Origin: Micromonospora nigra | GTDB lineage: Bacteria; Actinomycetota; Actinomycetes; Mycobacteriales; Micromonosporaceae | Assembly (NCBI RefSeq): GCF_900091585.1 | Contig: NZ_FMHT01000003.1 | Span: 2,527,501 to 2,591,500 of the forward strand | Length of the DNA: 64,000 nt | Direction of reading: 5' to 3' | Shown here: positions 1 to 9,218 of the stretch, in pieces | How the letters are laid out: each line of letters begins with the position of its first letter | Numbering within the stretch: position 1 is the first letter of the stretch | Made by a program: the position numbers and the translations under genes | The notes under the pieces: generated by a model | Told to the model about the DNA's origin: nothing | Seen by the model: the letters and a program-made list of their open reading frames with translations, nothing else | Database searches by the model: none

Positions 1-348
1 TGGTCGGGGCCGGAGCTGTTCGTGCTCGTCGACGACTACGACCTGGTGGCCGGCGGCCCGACCAACCCGCTGCGCGCGTTGGAGGAGCACCTGCCGCACG
101 CCCGCGACGTCGGCCTGCACCTGGTGCTCGTACGCCGTTCCGGCGGCGCGGGCCGGGCCCAGTACGAGCCGGTCGTGCAGCGGCTGCGCGAGCTGTCCAC
201 GTCGGGGCTGGTGATGTCGGGCAGCCCCGACGAGGGTGCGCTCGTCGGGCCGGTGCGGCCAGGTCCGCTGCCCCCGGGGCGGGGCCGTCTGGTCACGCGC
301 CGCGAGGGAGTCCGCCTCGTTCAGCTGGCACATCTGCCGCCGACATGA
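1..348 (+). CDS. eccC: Type VII secretion ATPase EccC, C-terminal fragment
   Basis: This is the last 115 codons of a gene that begins before the window. The translated segment opens with a hydrophobic strand ending in Asp-Asp (LFVLVDDYD), which fits the Walker B strand of an FtsK/SpoIIIE-type ATPase module. It continues through a helix rich in Leu/Arg and ends with a beta-rich tail ([22 protein letters not shown]) like the last ATPase domain of EccC proteins. EccC is the membrane ATPase that recognises and drives ESX substrates. The mycosin gene starts 76 bases downstream, which is the usual neighbour in ESX loci and supports the call. Only the tail is visible, so the family assignment depends on that motif and the context. 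Confidence 0.8.
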   Translation, partial: WSGPELFVLVDDYDLVAGGPTNPLRALEEHLPHARDVGLHLVLVRRSGGAGRAQYEPVVQRLRELSTSGLVMSGSPDEGALVGPVRPGPLPPGRGRLVTRREGVRLVQLAHLPPT

Positions 349-424
349 CCGGAGTCGCCGGATCGCCCCTCAGGAGGGTGTGGAACCGGTAATCTCCCAT
401 CGTCCAATTCTACCGTCGCGACGA

Positions 425-1783
425 ATGGCTGAGGATGTGACCAGGGTGCGGCACAGCGGTCCGTCGACGGCCCGACGGCTCGCCCTCCGGGCGCTGTTCG
501 GCGTGGCGGCGACCGTCGCGTCGGTCGCGTCGCCGGCCGTCCCGGCGGTCGCCGTACCCGGTGCCCCGGCGGTCGCCGTGCCGGCTGCCCCGGCCGCACC
601 GCCCGGGTTCACGCCGCCCCGGTTCGCGCCCGTCGACGCCCAGGGCCGCCCCGACCAGATCCGCGACGAGCAGTGGCAGCTCGACGAGTTGGGTGCCCGG
701 ATGGCCTGGCGTACCTCCACCGGGCGCGGTGTCGTCGTCGCCGTCATCGACTCCGGAGTGGACGCCTCCCACCCCGACCTGGCCGGTCAGGTGCTGCCGG
801 GGCTCGACCTGGTCTCCCCCGCCGGCACGGCCGACCCGGATCCGGTGGGCCACGGCACCACGGTCGCCGGTCTGATCGCCGGGCGTCACGACGACAGCCG
901 GGGCGTGGTCGGGCTGGCTCCGGAGGCGAAGATCCTGCCGGTGCGGGTTCTCGACGAGGAGAACCGCTACGACGACGCGCTGATCGTGGCGAAGGGTGTC
1001 CGCTGGGCCGTCGACAACGGGGCCCGGGTGGTCAACCTGTCGCTCGGTGGAACCGGCGACAGCCCGGCCCTGGCCGCCGCGCTCGACTACGCCTTCGCCC
1101 GCGACGTGGTGGTGATCGCCTGCACGGGCAACGTGGCCACCTCGTCCAACGCGAAGGTGTGGTATCCGGCCCGGGAACCCGGCGTGATCGCCGTGTCCGG
1201 TCTGGAACGTGCCAGCGAGAACCTGTGGAGCGGCGCGATCACCGGCCGCGCCACCGCGCTGACCGCGCCGGCCACCGGTCTGGTGGGTGCCCGTCCCGGT
1301 GGGTACTGGCGGGTCCAGGGCACGAGTTTCGCCGCGCCGCTGGTCGCCGCCACGGCCGCCCTGGTGCGGGCCCGCTATCCGGAGATGCCCGCCGGGGAGG
1401 TGGTCAACCGGCTGCTGGCCACCGCCCGGGACATCGGCCCCGCCGGCCGCGACGACCGGTTCGGGTACGGTCGCGTCGACCCGGCCGCCGCCCTGACCGC
1501 CGACGTGCCGCCGGTGACCCGCAACCCGTTGGACGACAACTCCTCCCCCGGCATCGTCGGTTTCGGCACGGCCCCCGGGCTGGAGCCCGCCGACGCGGCG
1601 GGTGCCGGCAGCGACCCGCTGGGTTTCACCGCTCCGCGGCAGCAGACCCGGTGGCGGGCCCAACCGGCGGGCGTGCAGGACGAGTCGACGCCGGAACGGC
1701 TCTGGGTGGGTTCCACGATCTTCGTCGCCCTGCTCACGGGGGCGGCGCTGATGGTGCGCCGGTTCCGGCAGACCCCTCGCTGA
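425..1783 (+). CDS. mycP: Type VII secretion mycosin (S8 subtilisin-like serine protease)
   Basis: The 452-residue protein starts with an Arg-rich segment and a hydrophobic signal sequence (about residues 18 to 45). An Ala/Pro-rich linker and a subtilisin domain follow, with the catalytic triad Asp109 (VIDSGVD), His143 (GHGTTVAG) and Ser301 (GTSFAAP) and the oxyanion Asn236. A single C-terminal membrane helix (about 427 to 444) is followed by a basic tail, as in mycosins. Mycosins are anchored outside the membrane and are needed for ESX secretion. The ATG at 425 was chosen because it places the signal sequence near the N terminus; an in-frame GTG at 437 is an alternative. Neither start has a strong ribosome binding site. 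Confidence 0.9.
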   Translation: MAEDVTRVRHSGPSTARRLALRALFGVAATVASVASPAVPAVAVPGAPAVAVPAAPAAPPGFTPPRFAPVDAQGRPDQIRDEQWQLDELGARMAWRTSTGRGVVVAVIDSGVDASHPDLAGQVLPGLDLVSPAGTADPDPVGHGTTVAGLIAGRHDDSRGVVGLAPEAKILPVRVLDEENRYDDALIVAKGVRWAVDNGARVVNLSLGGTGDSPALAAALDYAFARDVVVIACTGNVATSSNAKVWYPAREPGVIAVSGLERASENLWSGAITGRATALTAPATGLVGARPGGYWRVQGTSFAAPLVAATAALVRARYPEMPAGEVVNRLLATARDIGPAGRDDRFGYGRVDPAAALTADVPPVTRNPLDDNSSPGIVGFGTAPGLEPADAAGAGSDPLGFTAPRQQTRWRAQPAGVQDESTPERLWVGSTIFVALLTGAALMVRRFRQTPR

Positions 1784-1841
1784 CCGTATCCGGCGGGTAC
1801 GCCCGTTTCCCCGGTACGCGCTCCCCGATCCGGGTACAACG

Positions 1842-2570
1842 ATGGCCATGGGCAGCTCCGGCCAGCGCATCCTCGTACCGTCGACGTGGCGTGACCGTCG
1901 CCTCCACCCGGACGACTCGCGCGGCCTGCGGCTGACTCTCGCCGTCGGTGCCGGCGGTCTGGTCCTGGTGCCGTTCACGCTGCTCGCGGCCCTGGTGCTG
2001 GCCGGCTGGGCCCCGCTGCACCGGCTGGACGGCGCGGTGGCGGACGCCCTCCACGGGTACGCGCTCGACGAGCCGTCGTGGACGGCGGCGATGCGGTTGT
2101 GGACGGACGTCTTCGGGCCGATGCCGCTGCGCGCCGCCGCTCTCCTGCTGGTGTGGTGGCTGCTGCGCGACGGCGCCCGGCGGCTGGCCGCCTGGGTGGC
2201 TGTCACCATGCTGCTGGGTGGGCTGCTGGGTCCGGTGCTCAAGCTGCTCGTGGGCCGACCCCGCCCCGACCTGCCGGACCCGGTGGCACAGGCCCCGGGG
2301 TTGGCCTTCCCGTCGGGGCACGCGCTGAACGGCATGCTGGCCGCGGGGGTCCTGCTCGTGGTGTTCCTGCCCCGGGCACGGCAGCCGGTCACCCGCCTGG
2401 CGGTGTGGACGGCCGCCGCGCTGCTGGGGGTGGTGACGGGCTTCAGCCGGGTGGCCCTCGGCGTGCACTGGGCCAGCGACGTGCTCGCCGGCTGGGTGCT
2501 CGGCGTGGCCGTGGTCGCCGCGACAGCCGCCGCCTTCACGATCTGGCGGCCCGAGGCGCTGCGGTCCTGA
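1842..2570 (+). CDS. PAP2-superfamily membrane phosphatase
   Basis: The 242-residue protein has five or six hydrophobic segments and the three motifs of type 2 phosphatidic acid phosphatases. These are K134...R139-P140 (KLLVGRPRP), PSGH at 157 to 160, and S202-R203...H209...D213 (SRVALGVHWASD). The two His residues serve as nucleophile and acid in this family. Likely substrates are lipid phosphates or isoprenyl pyrophosphates on the outer face of the membrane; the exact substrate cannot be read from sequence. It ends three bases before the convergent marP stop, so the two transcripts meet tail to tail. Confidence 0.88.
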   Translation: MAMGSSGQRILVPSTWRDRRLHPDDSRGLRLTLAVGAGGLVLVPFTLLAALVLAGWAPLHRLDGAVADALHGYALDEPSWTAAMRLWTDVFGPMPLRAAALLLVWWLLRDGARRLAAWVAVTMLLGGLLGPVLKLLVGRPRPDLPDPVAQAPGLAFPSGHALNGMLAAGVLLVVFLPRARQPVTRLAVWTAAALLGVVTGFSRVALGVHWASDVLAGWVLGVAVVAATAAAFTIWRPEALRS

Positions 2571-2573
2571 CCG

Positions 2574-3752
2574 TCAGGTGCACTCGCCGGTGCCGACGCC
2601 CCGGGTGCTCTCGGCACCGGCCAGGGCCACCGGGCGGGCCTCGGCGGCGGTCACCGCGAAGCCGGTGTTCGGGTCGTCCGCCGCCGCCGCGAAGATCACC
2701 CCGAGGACGAGCCCGTTGGAGGACACCAGGGGGCCGCCGGAGTTGCCGCTGCGCACCAGCGCACGGATCGTGTAGATCTCCCTGGTGACGTCGCCCGCCG
2801 AGTAGATGTCCGGCCCGGTGATCCGGTCGACGTCGCGGATCCGCGCCGACTGGGCGTTGTAGGGCCCGTCGAGGGGGAAGCCGAGCACGATGGCGTCCGC
2901 GCCGCTGCCGGCGTTGCCCGCCGCGAACCGCAGCGACGGGCCGGGCAGCCCGGGCACGTGGAGCACCGCGAGATCCCGGTCCGGGTCGTACACGACGACC
3001 TCTCCGTCGTACCGTTCGCCGCGCAGTTCCACCGACACCGATCGGGTGCCGGCGACGACGTGCGCGTTGGTCATCACCCGGTCGTCGGCGTACACGAAGC
3101 CGGAGCCCTCGATGCGGCGGGAGCAGCTCGGCGCGGAACCCAGCACCTTGACCACCGAACGCTGCCCGTTGGCCACCACCTGGGAGCCGGCCAGGGCCGG
3201 GTCGGGCGGCTCGACCTGGCGGGCCCGGGTGCGGGTCAGGCCGTCGAAGACGTCCGGGAAGCCGTTCGTGTCGACCGTGTCACGCAGTGCGGTGGACAGC
3301 CGCTGCGCCTCGTCCGGCATCACCCCGTCGACGACGTTCAGCAGGGCGCTGCTGCGCACCGAGGCGGCCAGCCAGGGCAGCGAGGACGACCCCAGCGGCA
3401 CCGCCACCAGCCAGGCCACCAGCAGCACCGCGAACAGGGAGACGAAGGCGCCGCCGATGTCGTCGGCCCGCTTGGCGACGTCGCTGTTGATCGTGCGGCG
3501 CAGGTGTGACCCGAGCCACCCGGCGAGGGCCTGACCGACGACCGCCAGCCCGAAGACGGCGACCAGCGAGATGAGCACCCGGGTGCCGCTGTCGACGAAC
3601 TGCTGGGCGAACAGCGGCCCGATCTGGAGCCCCAGCAGCGCCCCCAGGAAGAACCCGGAGAACGACAGCACTCCGATCACGAAGCCCTGGCGGTATCCGC
3701 TGATCGCGAACACGAGCATGAGCAGCAGCAGTACGAGATCCACGGCGGACAC
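2574..3752 (-). CDS. marP: Periplasmic serine protease MarP (CvpA-like membrane domain plus trypsin-like domain)
   Basis: The 392-residue protein begins with four hydrophobic helices of the CvpA/colicin V production type (residues 1 to 125). A chymotrypsin-fold protease follows, with His231 (TNAHVV), Asp260 (DRDLAVL) and Ser338 (SGNSGGP). Cys210 and Cys391 are spaced like the regulatory disulfide pair I recall for M. tuberculosis MarP (Rv3671c). MarP protects against acid and oxidative stress by processing cell-wall hydrolases. The GTG at 3752 is preferred over upstream codons because the first transmembrane helix starts right after it. The neighbours Nudix, TlpA and nth on the same strand match the mycobacterial order Rv3671c to Rv3674c. 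Confidence 0.93.
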   Translation of the reverse strand: MSAVDLVLLLLMLVFAISGYRQGFVIGVLSFSGFFLGALLGLQIGPLFAQQFVDSGTRVLISLVAVFGLAVVGQALAGWLGSHLRRTINSDVAKRADDIGGAFVSLFAVLLVAWLVAVPLGSSSLPWLAASVRSSALLNVVDGVMPDEAQRLSTALRDTVDTNGFPDVFDGLTRTRARQVEPPDPALAGSQVVANGQRSVVKVLGSAPSCSRRIEGSGFVYADDRVMTNAHVVAGTRSVSVELRGERYDGEVVVYDPDRDLAVLHVPGLPGPSLRFAAGNAGSGADAIVLGFPLDGPYNAQSARIRDVDRITGPDIYSAGDVTREIYTIRALVRSGNSGGPLVSSNGLVLGVIFAAAADDPNTGFAVTAAEARPVALAGAESTRGVGTGECT

Positions 3753-3815
3753 GCGTCCAGCGTACGGGCACCCGGCGCGAGGGATGACCACCGCTTGCGG
3801 AAGGTGACCGCCGGA

Positions 3816-4507
3816 TCAGCGCACCGGCGTCTCGTCGACCTCGTCGGTGCCCGCCGACGGGGCCGGCGTCGCCCGGGTCGGCGGAAGGTCCACCACCCGC
3901 CCACGGGGCCAGGGCCGGTTCCAGCCGCCCATCTCCAGCAGCGTGGCGATCACCCCGGCGGTGAAACCCCAGACCAGCATCCCGCGGACGGAGAACGCCG
4001 GCCCCACCCAGCCGCTGGGGTGCCGCACCTGCATCCGGTTGTCGGGGTCGACCAGTTCGGCGACCGGGAGCCGGGCGACGTGCGCCACCTCGGCCGGTTC
4101 CCTCGGGTGCACCGGGTGCGGGTCGTGCCACCAGGCGAGCACCGGCGTCACCACGAAGTCGCTGACCGGGATCCACAGCCGGGGCAGCTCGGCCAGCACC
4201 GTGACACTGGCCGGGTCGAGCCCGACCTCCTCGTTGGCCTCCCGCAGCGCGGTGGCGCGGGCGTCGGCGTCCTCCGGGTCGGCCGCGCCGCCCGGGAAGG
4301 CGGGCTGGCCGGCGTGGTTGCGCAGGGTGGCGGCCCGCTGGAGGACCAGCACGTCGGGCCCGGCGCCGGGGTCCTCGCCGAGCAGCACCAGCACGGCGCT
4401 TTCCCGCCCGCCGCGTTCCGGGGTGGCCAGCCGGGTGAAGTCCTCGGTGCGCGCGGTCCCCAGCCGGTCGAGCAGCGGCCGGGTCCAGGCGGGGGTGGCA
4501 GGTTCAC
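3816..4507 (-). CDS. Nudix hydrolase, CoA-pyrophosphatase-like, with an apparent N-terminal frameshift
   Basis: From a GTG at 4394 the frame encodes a Nudix domain whose box contains REANEEVGL, with the spacing seen in NudL/YeaB-type CoA pyrophosphatases. About 35 residues upstream of that GTG still read like family sequence (RPLLDRLGTARTEDFTRL), but that frame has no ATG, GTG or TTG before it reaches the TlpA stop. A GTG at 4507 lies in the neighbouring frame, and one extra C in the run of five C residues near 4491 to 4495 (minus strand) would join it to the family reading frame. I therefore give the full extent from 4507 and flag either a real indel or a homopolymer sequencing error. Confidence 0.75.
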
Positions 4508-4559
4508 GCCGGCACCCGTGGGCAGGTGCGGTACCCGACCGGCGGGCCGGTTCGGCGGC

Positions 4560-5261
4560 TCACGCCGGCACCGCCACGTCGAGGTGCCGACGGACCAGGT
4601 CGGCGAGTCGCGCGTCGTCCAGGGCACCCGAGGTGTCGAGGTGCCGGACGCGGCCCTGCGCGTCCACGAACAGGGTGAACGGGATGGCGGTGCGCCGCAC
4701 GGCCCGCTGCACGGCCTCGCCCTGGTCGACCAGGGTGGGGAAGCGCACGCCGAAGTCCTCGCCGATGGCCTGGGCGCCGCTGCGGCTGTCCCGGGCGTTG
4801 ACGCCGACGACCCGTACCTGCCCGGCGGCGCGCTCACTGAGCCGCTGGAAGGCCGGCAGTTCCTTGCGGCACGGTGGGCACCAGGAGGCCCAGACGTTGA
4901 CCACGACGGGTCCGCGGATGTCACGCAGCGCCACCGGCGCCCCGCCGGTGAAACAGGTCAGGGTCAGCTCGGGCAGCAACTCGCCGGAGCTGCCCGACCC
5001 GGCACCGGTGGGCGGGCCGGCATCAGCCGGCGCCGCCGGGTTGTCGGCCTGCGCGGGGGCGGTGGCCTGCGCGGGGGCGGTGGCCTGCACGGGGGCGGTG
5101 GCCTGCACGGGGGCGGTGGTCAGCGCCGCACAGTCCTCGAAGGGCGAGGGCCGCCCGGCGGCGGCGCTCTCCCGGGTCGGCGCGGTGGTCTCCGGTTCGG
5201 CGGTGCACGCCACCACGGCCAGCAGCAGTGGCACCAGCAGCAGGGCGGTCGGACGTCTCAC
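4560..5261 (-). CDS. TlpA/ResA-like thioredoxin, probable lipoprotein
   Basis: The 233-residue protein starts with a signal peptide ending in a lipobox-like VVAC, so it is probably lipid-anchored outside the membrane. After a low-complexity Ala/Thr/Pro/Gln linker, a thioredoxin fold contains the redox motif WCPPC and the downstream region typical of TlpA/ResA proteins that reduce cytochrome apoproteins or exported substrates. The GTG start at 5261 overlaps the nth stop by four bases (GTGA), so translation is probably coupled. M. tuberculosis has an equivalent gene beside nth (Rv3673c). The linker carries a short tandem repeat, described separately. Confidence 0.9.
   Translation of the reverse strand: MRRPTALLLVPLLLAVVACTAEPETTAPTRESAAAGRPSPFEDCAALTTAPVQATAPVQATAPAQATAPAQADNPAAPADAGPPTGAGSGSSGELLPELTLTCFTGGAPVALRDIRGPVVVNVWASWCPPCRKELPAFQRLSERAAGQVRVVGVNARDSRSGAQAIGEDFGVRFPTLVDQGEAVQRAVRRTAIPFTLFVDAQGRVRHLDTSGALDDARLADLVRRHLDVAVPA
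5047..5118. repeat. Four tandem copies of an 18-bp unit inside the TlpA linker
   Basis: Four consecutive 18-bp units (5047, 5065, 5083, 5101) differ only at one G/A position. They encode a six-residue repeat of the type ATAP(V/A)Q in the linker between the lipid anchor and the thioredoxin domain. Copy number is likely to vary between strains. Confidence 0.95.
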
Positions 5262-6037
5262 GGCGCCTCCGCCCGTACGGCCTGCACCGGCACCAGGTCC
5301 GGGTCGACCCCGGCGGCGACCGCCAGGTCCCGGGCGCGGGGGCCCTTGAGCAACTTCGCCGCAGCCGCCGGCTCGGTGGGGCCGGTGCCGTACGCGGGGC
5401 AGACCTTCGTCAGCGTGCACGCACCGCAGGCGGGCTTGCGGGCGTGACAGACCCGCCGGCCGTGGAAGATGATCCGGTGCGACAGCATGGTCCAGTCGCG
5501 CCGGGGGAACATCGCCCCGATCGCGTGCTCGATCTTGACGGGGTCGGTCTCGGTGGTCAGCCCCCAGCGGTGCACCAGCCGCTGGAAGTGGGTGTCGACG
5601 GTGATGCCGGGCACGTCGAAGGCGTTGCCGAGGATGACGTTGGCGGTCTTGCGGCCGATTCCCGGCAGGGTCACCAGGTCGGCCAGCCGGCCGGGGACCT
5701 GACCGTCGTACCGCTCGACGAGGGCCTGGCCCAGCCGGATCAGCGAGGCGGCCTTGTTCCGGTAGAAGCCGGTGGGCCGGATCAGCTCCTCCAGCTCGGC
5801 CCGGTCGGCACCCGCGTAGTCGGCGGCGGTGGGATACCGCGCGAACAGCTTCGGGGTGACCTCGTTGACCTTCTTGTCGGTGCACTGCGCCGACAGGATG
5901 GTGGCAACGGCGAGCTCCAACGGGCCGCGGTGGTCGAGTTCACAGTGGGCGTCGGGATGCGCCTCGGTGAGCAGCCGGCCGATCCGCCGGGCACGGCGTG
6001 TACGCCCGAGGTCGGTCTCGGGGGAACTGGTGGTCAC
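5258..6037 (-). CDS. nth: Endonuclease III (DNA glycosylase/AP lyase)
   Basis: The 259-residue protein is a complete HhH-GPD glycosylase. The helix-hairpin-helix LPGIGRKTA carries the catalytic Lys130, Asp148 (VDTH) follows, and the C terminus binds a 4Fe-4S cluster through C197-X6-C204-X2-C207-X5-C213. Endonuclease III removes oxidised pyrimidines and cuts the abasic site in base excision repair. The GTG at 6037 gives a normal N terminus; longer in-frame extensions run into repetitive, non-conserved sequence. The stop codon overlaps the TlpA start, forming an nth, TlpA, Nudix, marP set transcribed leftwards. Confidence 0.96.
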   Translation of the reverse strand: MTTSSPETDLGRTRRARRIGRLLTEAHPDAHCELDHRGPLELAVATILSAQCTDKKVNEVTPKLFARYPTAADYAGADRAELEELIRPTGFYRNKAASLIRLGQALVERYDGQVPGRLADLVTLPGIGRKTANVILGNAFDVPGITVDTHFQRLVHRWGLTTETDPVKIEHAIGAMFPRRDWTMLSHRIIFHGRRVCHARKPACGACTLTKVCPAYGTGPTEPAAAAKLLKGPRARDLAVAAGVDPDLVPVQAVRAEAP

Positions 6038-6050
6038 GCCGGCCAGCCTA

Positions 6051-6151
6051 CGTCGCCGTGCCGACAGCGCCACGGCCCACACGGCGTCGCCGTGCCGACA
6101 GCACGACGCCCCACACGGCGTCCCGGTGCCGACGGCGCGACGCCCAGCCGG
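6051..6151. repeat. Three tandem 33 to 34-bp units upstream of nth
   Basis: Units begin at 6051, 6085 and 6119 and share the pattern CGTCGCCGTGCCGAC with small changes. They occupy most of the space between the nth start and the CapA-like gene. No hairpin or ORF explains them. Confidence 0.85.
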
Positions 6152-6206
6152 CGTCGCCGCCGGACGCGGTGGCCCGACCGGTGGTACCGGCGACACGGAC
6201 CGGGGG

Positions 6207-7334
6207 TCACTCCCCGTCGGGCGGGCTGATCTTCCCGGCGTCGTCGAACCGGGCTCCCGTCTCCGGGAAGTCGAGCTCCGTCAGCTCGCGGATCAGGCCC
6301 AGGCCGCGGTCGTCCCGGTCGATCGTCGGCTTCCCGATCCCGTTCATGTACGTCGACGCGAACGAGCCCCCGGCCCAGCTCCCGTCCGGGTTCAACGAGA
6401 CCTTGAGGACCCCGCCCCAGCCCAGCCGACCGCTGTTGCTCAACGAGCCGCCACCGCCGGCGAAGTTGCCCAGGCTGTAGGCGATCAGTCGGCCCTTGTA
6501 GAACTCCATCCCGCGCAGCACGTGCGGGCCGTGTCCGACGATCAGGTCGGCGCCCGCGTCGATCATCGCCCGGGAGAACTTGATCGGATCGCCCCGGTTC
6601 TCGCCGAGGAACATCTCGGTGCCCGGCCGGGTGCGGGTCTTGTCCGACCCCTCGCCGCCCATGTGCACCTGCACGACGACGATGTCGGCCATGGTCGCCG
6701 CCTTGGTGATCACCTTCTTCGCCTTGGCGATGTCCACCAGGCTGTTCGACCAGACGTACGACGAGAAGCCCGCCACGGCCACCTTGACGCCCTCGACCTC
6801 GACCACGGTGATCTGGTCGGGCGCCCCGGTGTGCGCCAGGTCGTGCTCCTCCAGCGCCTTCTGGGTGTTCTCGTAACCCTTCGGGCCGAAGTCGTAGCCG
6901 TGGTTGTTGGCCTGGTTGAGCAGGTCGAAACCGGCGTCGGCGAGGTGGGCGGCGTACTCCGGCGGGGCCCGGAACTGGAAGCAGCGGGTCGAGTTCGGCC
7001 CGCACTTGCCGGTGCCGGTGTCGACCGTCAGGGGCTCCTCCAGGTTGCCCATCACCAGGTCGGCCGCGAGCGCCTTGCGGACCGAGTCGAAGAACCCCTC
7101 GCCGCCGTTCGGCGGCAGTCGGTTGGGGGCGTTGCCCATGATGATGTCGCCCGTGGCGGAGAGGGAGATCGCCTTCGGCTCGGGGGCCGCGGAGGAGGCC
7201 GGGGCACCGCCGCCCGCGCCGGGTTGCCAGACGGGGCTGGCCGCCGGGTCGGCGCAACCGGCCGCGAGCAGGGTGGCGAGCAGCGCGCCGAGCGCGAGAG
7301 CGGCACGGCGGGACAGAGGCGCGAAAGCGTACAT
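6207..7334 (-). CDS. CapA/PgsA-family (PGA_cap) lipoprotein
   Basis: The 375-residue protein has a signal peptide with a lipobox (LLAAGC), a short Ala/Ser/Pro linker, and then a calcineurin-like CapA domain. Visible family features are the metal-binding [10 protein letters not shown], the NLEEPLT segment, the ANNHGYDFG motif, and [26 protein letters not shown] near the C terminus. CapA-type proteins are linked to poly-gamma-glutamate capsule export in Bacillus, but in actinobacteria they are usually isolated genes of unknown substrate. No other capsule genes are nearby, so I would not infer a capsule. It is transcribed in the same direction as nth but 169 bases upstream of it. Confidence 0.88.
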   Translation of the reverse strand: MYAFAPLSRRAALALGALLATLLAAGCADPAASPVWQPGAGGGAPASSAAPEPKAISLSATGDIIMGNAPNRLPPNGGEGFFDSVRKALAADLVMGNLEEPLTVDTGTGKCGPNSTRCFQFRAPPEYAAHLADAGFDLLNQANNHGYDFGPKGYENTQKALEEHDLAHTGAPDQITVVEVEGVKVAVAGFSSYVWSNSLVDIAKAKKVITKAATMADIVVVQVHMGGEGSDKTRTRPGTEMFLGENRGDPIKFSRAMIDAGADLIVGHGPHVLRGMEFYKGRLIAYSLGNFAGGGGSLSNSGRLGWGGVLKVSLNPDGSWAGGSFASTYMNGIGKPTIDRDDRGLGLIRELTELDFPETGARFDDAGKISPPDGE

Positions 7335-7390
7335 CGCCCGCGACCCTACCGGCCGAAAACCGACCACACGAGGCCCGATCGGACGACGTT

Positions 7391-8074
7391 TCAGTCCGTC
7401 TGCCGTTCCGACCACGGGACGGTGTCGGTGCCGCCGGCGAGCACGGCCGAGTGCACCGCGCGGGCCAGCGGCGCTCCCCAGGCCGAGCGTGGGCCGCCGT
7501 ACGGCTCGGCCGGGCCGTCCGGCGGGCAGAGCACGGTGACCGCGTCGGTGGGGGTGCCGGTGCCGGGCAGGCCCAGTTCGCCGATCGCCTGCGTCTTCGC
7601 CTCGGTGGCGGTGGCGACCGCGTTGACCAGCGCCGCCTCGCCGAGCCGGGTCGGGACGTACACGACGAGGTTGACCGTGCCCACCCGTTGGGCGGGTGCG
7701 GTGCGGACGGCCCGGTCCACCGGCACGACGGCGGGCGTAGCCGCCGGGATCGGGGTGCCCAGACCCACGGTCGCCCAGACCCGTACGCCCGTGTCGGCCC
7801 GCGCCACCACCTCTGCGACGTCGACGCCGGTCAACAGGCCCACCCCGGGGCCGTCGAGGTGGAGCCGGTCGGCCAGTTCGGCGAGGTGGGCGGCGGGGTC
7901 GTCCCGGTCGTACGACATCGGCACGGTCGCGTTGAGCACCCACCGGCGGATGCCGAGCCCGCCGCCCAGCGGCCCCGAACTGACCGCGAGCAGGGGAAGG
8001 TCGGCCTGCCAGACCAGCATGGGGATGTCCCGCCCGTGCTCGGGACGGGTGGTCAGCAGGGGCTCGCTCAGCAC
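7391..8074 (-). CDS. cbiZ: Adenosylcobinamide amidohydrolase
   Basis: The 227-residue protein matches CbiZ through several conserved segments: [18 protein letters not shown] near the N terminus, [11 protein letters not shown] in the middle, [20 protein letters not shown], and a C-terminal [18 protein letters not shown]. CbiZ cleaves the aminopropanol side chain of adenosylcobinamide to give adenosylcobyric acid, which lets the cell salvage incomplete corrinoids. No other cobalamin genes are in the window. It is transcribed divergently from crp across about 215 bases, and I see no cobalamin riboswitch in that gap. Confidence 0.87.
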   Translation of the reverse strand: MLSEPLLTTRPEHGRDIPMLVWQADLPLLAVSSGPLGGGLGIRRWVLNATVPMSYDRDDPAAHLAELADRLHLDGPGVGLLTGVDVAEVVARADTGVRVWATVGLGTPIPAATPAVVPVDRAVRTAPAQRVGTVNLVVYVPTRLGEAALVNAVATATEAKTQAIGELGLPGTGTPTDAVTVLCPPDGPAEPYGGPRSAWGAPLARAVHSAVLAGGTDTVPWSERQTD

Positions 8075-8290
8075 GCCGTGACCCTACGGCCAGCCGCGGC
8101 CGGCGCGGCCGGGGCCCGGCGACGCGCGATCCTACTGGTGAAGGACTGCGGGAACGTTACGCCCAACGATCAAGATTCCAGGGGTGCGCCTCTGATTCCT
8201 GCTCACGTGCGCCTAGACTGGGCGGCGCGCGAGGGATCAGCGGACGGCGGACCCGGCCGAGAAGACGGCACGCGCAACCGGAGGTGCGCG

Positions 8291-8968
8291 ATGGACGAGG
8301 TACTGGCCCGCAGCGGGATCTTCCAGGGGGTCGACCCGGAGGCTGCCGAGGCGCTCGCCAAGGAGATGGAGACGATCGAGGTCCGCAAGGGCGAGGTCGT
8401 GTTCAACGAGGGCGAGCCCGGCGACAGCCTCTACATCCTGCTGTCCGGAAAGATCAAGGTCGGTCGCCGGGCGGCGGACGGCCGGCAGAACCTCATCGCG
8501 GTGATGGGTCCGTCGGACATGGTCGGCGAGCTGTCGCTGTTCGACCCGGGCCCGCGTACGGCCACGGCCACCGCCGTGACGGACACCCGCCTGGTGCGGC
8601 TGCGCAAGCAGGCGTTGCGGCCGTGGCTGAACAACCGCCCCGAGATCGCCGAGCAGTTGCTGCGGGTGCTCGCCCGCCGGCTGCGCCGCACCAACGACTC
8701 CCTGGCCGATCTGATCTTCACCGACGTGCCGGGTCGGGTCGCGAAGAACCTGCTCCAGATGGCCGGCCGGTTCGGCACCCGCGACGGCGGCGTGCTGCGG
8801 GTGACCCACGACCTCACCCAGGAGGAGATCGCCCAGCTCGTCGGCGCCTCCCGGGAGACGGTCAACAAGGCCCTGGCCGACTTCGCCTCGCGCGGCTGGC
8901 TGCGCCTGGACGGCAAGAGCATCATCATCCTCGACCCGGAGCGCCTGGCCCGCCGCGCCCGCGTCTGA
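8291..8968 (+). CDS. crp: Crp/Fnr-family cAMP-responsive transcription regulator
   Basis: The 225-residue protein has an N-terminal cyclic nucleotide-binding beta-barrel with the phosphate-binding cassette [18 protein letters not shown] dimerisation helix and a C-terminal winged helix with recognition segment [20 protein letters not shown] follow. It closely resembles Crp of M. tuberculosis (Rv3676) and GlxR of corynebacteria, which bind cAMP and control many genes. The start is fixed by a GGAGG ribosome binding site about seven bases upstream. A nearby multidomain protein with a class III nucleotide cyclase domain (23761 to 27351) is a possible cAMP source, though that link is inference. Confidence 0.95.
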   Translation: MDEVLARSGIFQGVDPEAAEALAKEMETIEVRKGEVVFNEGEPGDSLYILLSGKIKVGRRAADGRQNLIAVMGPSDMVGELSLFDPGPRTATATAVTDTRLVRLRKQALRPWLNNRPEIAEQLLRVLARRLRRTNDSLADLIFTDVPGRVAKNLLQMAGRFGTRDGGVLRVTHDLTQEEIAQLVGASRETVNKALADFASRGWLRLDGKSIIILDPERLARRARV

Positions 8969-9174
8969 CAGCTCCGCCTCCACCAGAACCCGCGCTCCCG
9001 GGCCACCCGGCCCGGTCCCCGCGGGCGTCCCGGCCCGTCCCCGCGGGCGTCCCGTCGATCGAGGCCGGTCGCACGACCCCGCCGAGGCGGCGCGGGCTCC
9101 CGCGATCCACTTCCAGCCGTCGGCGCACCCTGCTCGGCACTGACCCTGCTCGGCATCGACCCTGCGCCGAAAAA

Positions 9175-9188
9175 AGTCAAGCTTGACT
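9175..9188. promoter_or_regulatory. Perfect 14-bp palindrome, candidate TetR operator
   Basis: AGTCAAGCTTGACT is an uninterrupted perfect palindrome 30 bases before the TetR start at 9219. Its position in front of a TetR gene that leads the catabolic operon fits autoregulation. Confidence 0.6.
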
Positions 9189-9218
9189 GATTGTTTCTCC
9201 GGCGGCACGCTGACATTC

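Noticed and set aside
410..2617. Very long open frames opposite mycP/PAP2, the accC region and the cyclase gene
   Set aside because: High GC keeps antisense frames open. Their translations are Arg/Pro/Gly-rich, lack domains, and lie fully opposite well-supported genes.
6207..7334. Capsule biosynthesis locus around the CapA-like gene
   Set aside because: No poly-gamma-glutamate synthase or polysaccharide genes are adjacent; the domain alone does not show capsule production.
8075..8290. Cobalamin riboswitch between cbiZ and crp
   Set aside because: No B12-box-like segment or long conserved stem set is visible in the 216-base gap.
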